A stretch of 64,000 nt of DNA, taken from the NCBI GenBank assembly GCA_948099385.1, contig CANUEZ040000020.1, positions 4,620,501-4,684,500 of the forward strand, written 5' to 3'. How positions within the stretch are numbered: position 1 is the stretch's first letter; each line of letters opens with the position of its first letter. Below are positions 60,061 to 64,000 of the stretch, one piece after another. This stretch comes from Fasciola hepatica (lineage: Eukaryota > Platyhelminthes > Trematoda > Plagiorchiida > Fasciolidae). The position numbers and the translations under genes are program-made. The notes beneath the pieces were generated by a model. That model did no database searches, had not been told where the DNA came from, and saw only the letters and a list, made by a program, of their open reading frames with translations.

Positions 60061-62755
60061 AGGCGTTTTGATAACGGGGAACACTCAACTATCTTACGCT
60101 GGCAGTTGGGAAGCTATTCTAACAACGTTTCGTAGATTAGCTGGTTGCCTACGTGTTTATTATTTAGAAAAAACCTGATTTATTTTGGGATGTGAGGATA
60201 TTCCTAGGAGCTATTATTCCTAATATCACCCTAGATAGCTTAGTGGAAACTAAACCGATAACGGCACGCAATCCGGCTCGGTGTAGGGCAGTTCTTCACT
60301 GATTATGTGCAAGTACAAAAGAACCATTTGCAGTAGATGAACTGGTTAAGAGGAAATTTCATTTGAAGTATATAAAGGACGTATATTTATGAACCTATTT
60401 TGAGGAAACGGCATGCTTTTAGGCGATAGCATCTTGGATATCATATAATCTAAGCTACAACTCAGAAATTCATTTGCGTCAAACGCAAATCAAATATAAG
60501 GACTGTGTGTTGATGATCCAAACCATGACTGCTACGGAAATACTAGAGAAATTACTGCTGTGACGTTGGTAACGTACTATAGGTCAAGACTCATCCTTCT
60601 CCCCCGGTGACCCCTCGGTCTCTAGCGTTGGGAAACCACTGTTCAACGTGCTCTCTAATGTTATCGTCCAGCAAATCTATTAGGAAAGGATGTTCTTACA
60701 AGAGGCTTGTCCTGGCTCATATGCTTACAGACGCCAGTGTGTCTTTAATGACTCAGATAGTGCTTAGTTTTGCTGCGGACATTTTGGCTGGACGGCGGGT
60801 CCAACGGTACTTGGCGGTCAGTTCATAAGGTCAGACTGCATTTAACCTTTTTCCCGTTTGTCCCACAGCTTTTCCCACAGTCAGTTTGGGCAGTTTATCG
60901 CCTTAGAAAGCCGTTAGGTATAAGAAAGTGTATTTTAAGGTGTCCGTAATTGTCCACCGATTTCAAATCTTCCCCAAGCCGCATTAGGTCATTGCGCCAC
61001 TACGAACGACAATAATACTATCGCATGACATAACGTGTCCATTGTTTTCAATAAAACCTGGGACAGGTCATAAAAAGCAAGTGACGCAAGGCCAAACAAC
61101 CGTTGCCACCGGCTTCCAGCAACGACTGCCATATGGTCGAAACTGATCCACCTAAATAAAAGTTTCACCGACCAAAAACATGCTGAAAACCAATGTTATG
61201 AACAGTCTGCATGCTACAATGCTATTACACGTAAGCTTTTGCAGTACACTGATGGCTTCCTTTTCATTAACCGCGTTCTCTATCACGTGGGTCACGAAAA
61301 GTAATTTTCCGCTTATCGTGCTGGCTTTTTGCGAATCATCAAACGAGTGGTAGGCCCAGGCAGTGCAACGAGACACTCGACCGCCACCTTGGTCCCCCTG
61401 GGAAAATGTCGCAGAAAGTCACTTCTAAGCTCCCGAAAAACCAAAATCAAGGTAAATACGTGTTACTCAATCGCGAATGTAAACTTCGCCATATAAGTAC
61501 TTTAGGCGACGTTTCGGAATATTTAATTGTTTACTTCCGGCTTCACTCAGACACGGAAATCTCTCCCGTTGTGAAGCAACTTAGGCCCGAATACAGCCAA
61601 TAAAAATGATAGTATTCATAAATAATCACATTTTAATCCGGTTACTGTTTGTCGCAACTCCGGGTATTTTTTGATAAATTCGTTTCATTTCTGTCAGCTC
61701 CAGTTGGTACTCGTTCAACATCACACCACGATGTTCTTTCTTTAAAGTTCGACAGCTATGGGCGAACTTTAAGCTTGCTTCATGGACTTGGAGCTTTTCT
61801 CACTGGTTTACATGATGAAAGACTAGGTTCACGGTGACTTAATGCTGCATGTATTTCACCTGAAGTACGGGTCTTTATAATAAGAACACTAGCGTGATGT
61901 TGGCACACTCCTGCAATCGGTTATTTGCAAAACTGACGATTTCGCCGCTTGAGAGTATAATAGACTGAGTGAAATATTTGTGGATCCCACATTTCACCAA
62001 GGAATTGTAATCCCTTTGTCCGTGATTGTATTACGACTGGCAGTTGCAGTTCCTTCTGGCCGCACGAATAAATGCTGCTAGCCAATTTTTACCTCAAACT
62101 CGGTTGCCCGTTGCGTATACTAATATTGGAACAAAGGCCATTGGAGAGCATATTGAAACATACTATCATTTTCTTTAAACGGACATCTTCATATAGTGCA
62201 AGTTTTCCGCAGCTGCAGTGCAACTTATCAACAAAAGATAACTTTAGATACAAAAATAATAACTGGTCGCAGCATTCGGTGGCGAACAACCGTTTGCAGC
62301 CGTGGCCAGCGGAAATCGTCGTTTACTGGTAGGTGAAGATTCAGGCGGTGTTAAGCCATCACAAAGTGTTTAAATAAACGACCTGAAGGATTCACACAAT
62401 TAAATTTCTACTGATAATTTTCACAAGCTTTAAAATGTGACCTCCGTTTTCCCCATTGTGTTTGGGAAGATTCCACTCGGAACGCCCTGTGGAGGAAAAG
62501 CATGCTAACTCATTTCCACAGTGGGATATATATACATATATATATAAACATACTTTCATAATTTTTGAAATATTTTAGGAAGTCTCTCCTCTGAATGCAA
62601 ACCGACAAATAGTTTCTTCATCTAGTGTGCGCAGAATTGCAGCTAAGTTTACTATTACACCGGTGGCAAATTTCCATCACACTTTAGAATAATGGCATGT
62701 TATTAGAAAGGACACATTTATCTAGGTGCGCTTAGATGGAATTATTATTCAAAGT
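60061..62755. other. Intergenic sequence, unassigned
   Basis: A GCCCA/GGGC-rich stretch at about 60780-60910 resembles the dispersed repeats at 28-34 kb. A 65-codon ORF at 61406-61603 is followed directly by AATAAAAA, and a 74-codon minus ORF lies at 61376-61152. Neither is recognised. A TA-rich tract is at 62525-62550. Confidence 0.4.
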
Positions 62756-62839
62756 TTGGTGAGAGTGATGGGGTCTATCCTAACCAGTTTTGGCTATCGT
62801 CTCCTAGGCATCCCCTGGGGGTCCCCTGACAGTCTCTTG

Positions 62840-63000
62840 AATGGGCCAGTTTTATTCCAAATGGGGCGCTCAGGCGATGGCTTACAGACACGCGGGCGAC
62901 GGTCAAAGGACGCCCAGGTGGAGGTCAGGGGTCACTTGGGCGACGGTCGGGCGACACTGGTATGACATCCGAGTGATGGTCTTACTGCCTGGGTGGGCGA
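62840..63000 (+). repeat. Degenerate short tandem repeat built on GGGCGACGGTC
   Basis: Units GGCGATGG, GGGCGACGGTC (twice), GGGCGACACTGG and GAGTGATGGTC recur with variable spacing over about 150 bp. The apparent Gly/Arg-rich ORFs over this stretch are not supported as genes. Confidence 0.5.
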
Positions 63001-63279
63001 AGTGGGAAAAACTAGCGAAGGCGTGCAACTAACGAAACAGAATGAATGATGAGGTTCAACCGACCCAAGGACTGTTAAGCCCGACGTGATGCCAAGTTCA
63101 TGAGGGTCTCCTCTTTGTTTAATTATTGTCTTCCTGGTCATTTTGGTATGCTGATTTGTTGTAAAATCTTGCCAGTTCTCCCATATTTTTAAGTGTGCCG
63201 GTAATTTGTTTCCGGCCTTTCGATATCAATTCGTCCTGATTTGGTAAATCATCTTTTAACTTGTTTGGTTTCTGGTGGT

Positions 63280-64000
63280 TTTCTAGGAATACCTACAATC
63301 CGCCAAATTTCAATGCTACGCTTTTGGTGAGGGACAGGAACCTGTCTGCTTATGCATCCGTTATTTGCAAAAAACCCATAAATGCGTTCGTTTAAGGTGT
63401 TCACAGATCACAGGCCTGTGGTAAGCAAAAAATCAGCGTCTGATCGAACTCACTACGCGAGGTCCAGCACCGATAACTTGTTCTACAGTTTACCGTGGAC
63501 ACACAACACGTCTATGGGAAGTAATCTCATCACTGGCTTCTCATCACCCGTACATACACAGGCCTGTCATCAGCGCCCGACATGGACTTGGACGCGATGG
63601 TTCATGCCTAAAGAGTAGGCATGATTTCAAGGAATTCAAGTTATTGCTTCACTACGCTTAACCCTGCGACCAGCGCTCACTGTCCGCGGTTACACCTAAC
63701 CAAACCTCATTTACGAGTATCTGCCTTTCTGCTTTTTCACGAACCATAGTAGCGCCAAGCCTTATTCTAACATCTTCCGGCTCCGCATGCTTAATTGCCC
63801 TTTATTTGTTCATGCTCTCTCTGAGGGATTCACAGTCACACTCACAACATCCGTTTCCTCAGTGATGCCTGGTGCGTTCAAGGAAGTATTCGTTCACTGG
63901 GCTACGGGCGGTTGATCAGAGTGGTGCTAAAGGCTGCTGTCGGAAGGACGTTTTGATGGACTTCAAAGGCACAGACGCCGAAATGTTTAAAAACCGTCGT
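63280..64000 (+). mobile_element. Decayed Ty3/Gypsy-like fragment (RNase H and beyond), truncated by window edge
   Basis: RDRNLSAYASVICKKPINAF followed by SFKVFTDHRPVVSKKSASDR (63385-63445) matches the RNase H end of Gypsy pol (YSxxDRELLAxxxxxxxFxxxxxxxxFxxxTDHKPL). Downstream, KEFKLLLHYA (about 63630) and FVHWAT (about 63890) are weak integrase-linker resemblances. Stops are frequent, and the element runs off the right edge. Confidence 0.55.

Noticed and set aside
1..64000. CRISPR arrays, bacterial promoters, ribosome binding sites or operons
   Set aside because: The window is intron-containing eukaryotic DNA; no regularly spaced direct-repeat array or prokaryotic gene organisation was seen.

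Overview
The window reads as eukaryotic nuclear DNA that is gene-poor and repeat-rich. Only one host gene is recognisable with confidence: a nine-coding-exon, minus-strand gene at 18,723-23,029 for a 4F2hc/SLC3A2-like heavy chain of a heteromeric amino acid transporter. Its exons chain in phase across GT-AG introns to exactly 540 codons plus stop. The repeat spectrum (Penelope-like elements, RTE-like and CR1/jockey-like LINEs, Ty3/Gypsy, hAT, pogo and CACTA-like transposase remnants, a hammerhead ribozyme repeat, AT and ATT microsatellites) together with a small-intron 4F2hc gene fits a parasitic flatworm, most likely a tapeworm with a large genome. That assignment is inference; no single sequence proves it.

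Layout. 1-1,500: two Penelope-like (PLE) fragments in opposite orientation. 1,820-2,705: an old direct duplication. 4,260-5,850: decayed RTE-type reverse transcriptase. 6,658-8,100: PLE on the minus strand with one intact GIY-YIG endonuclease ORF. 12,040-12,760: hAT transposase remnant (minus). 13,820-14,035: pogo/Tigger-like DDE fragment. 15,617-17,250: an unrecognised candidate host gene assembled here from four phase-compatible exons. 18,723-23,032: the SLC3A2-like gene, whose introns carry an inverted SINE pair (19,965-20,449) and a hammerhead ribozyme (21,569-21,625). 23,990-26,830: decayed Ty3/Gypsy gag-pol. 27,980-29,985: a pair of related dispersed repeats. 30,330-31,730: decayed CACTA-like transposase. 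32,060-32,570: a fragment resembling the DUF4806 family.

34,062-44,381 is the most structured block. Two 1,199-bp arms, identical wherever compared by eye, lie in inverted orientation around a minus-strand LINE. That LINE is itself split by about 5.7 kb of strand-asymmetric repeat DNA whose two ATT-rich tails point outward. 44,382-51,500 is pyrimidine-rich on the + strand and holds another decayed LINE and a further ATT-tailed repeat copy. 53,370-60,060 holds purine-rich repeat DNA and a nearly full-length minus-strand LINE (ORF1, endonuclease, reverse transcriptase with FADD, C-terminal region). 63,200-64,000 is a second decayed Gypsy fragment running off the window.

Apart from the transporter gene, nearly everything identified is selfish DNA in various stages of decay. 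The points most worth checking are the complete hammerhead ribozyme core inside a 301-bp direct-repeat unit, the long perfect inverted repeat, and the unlisted multi-exon gene at 15.6-17.3 kb.
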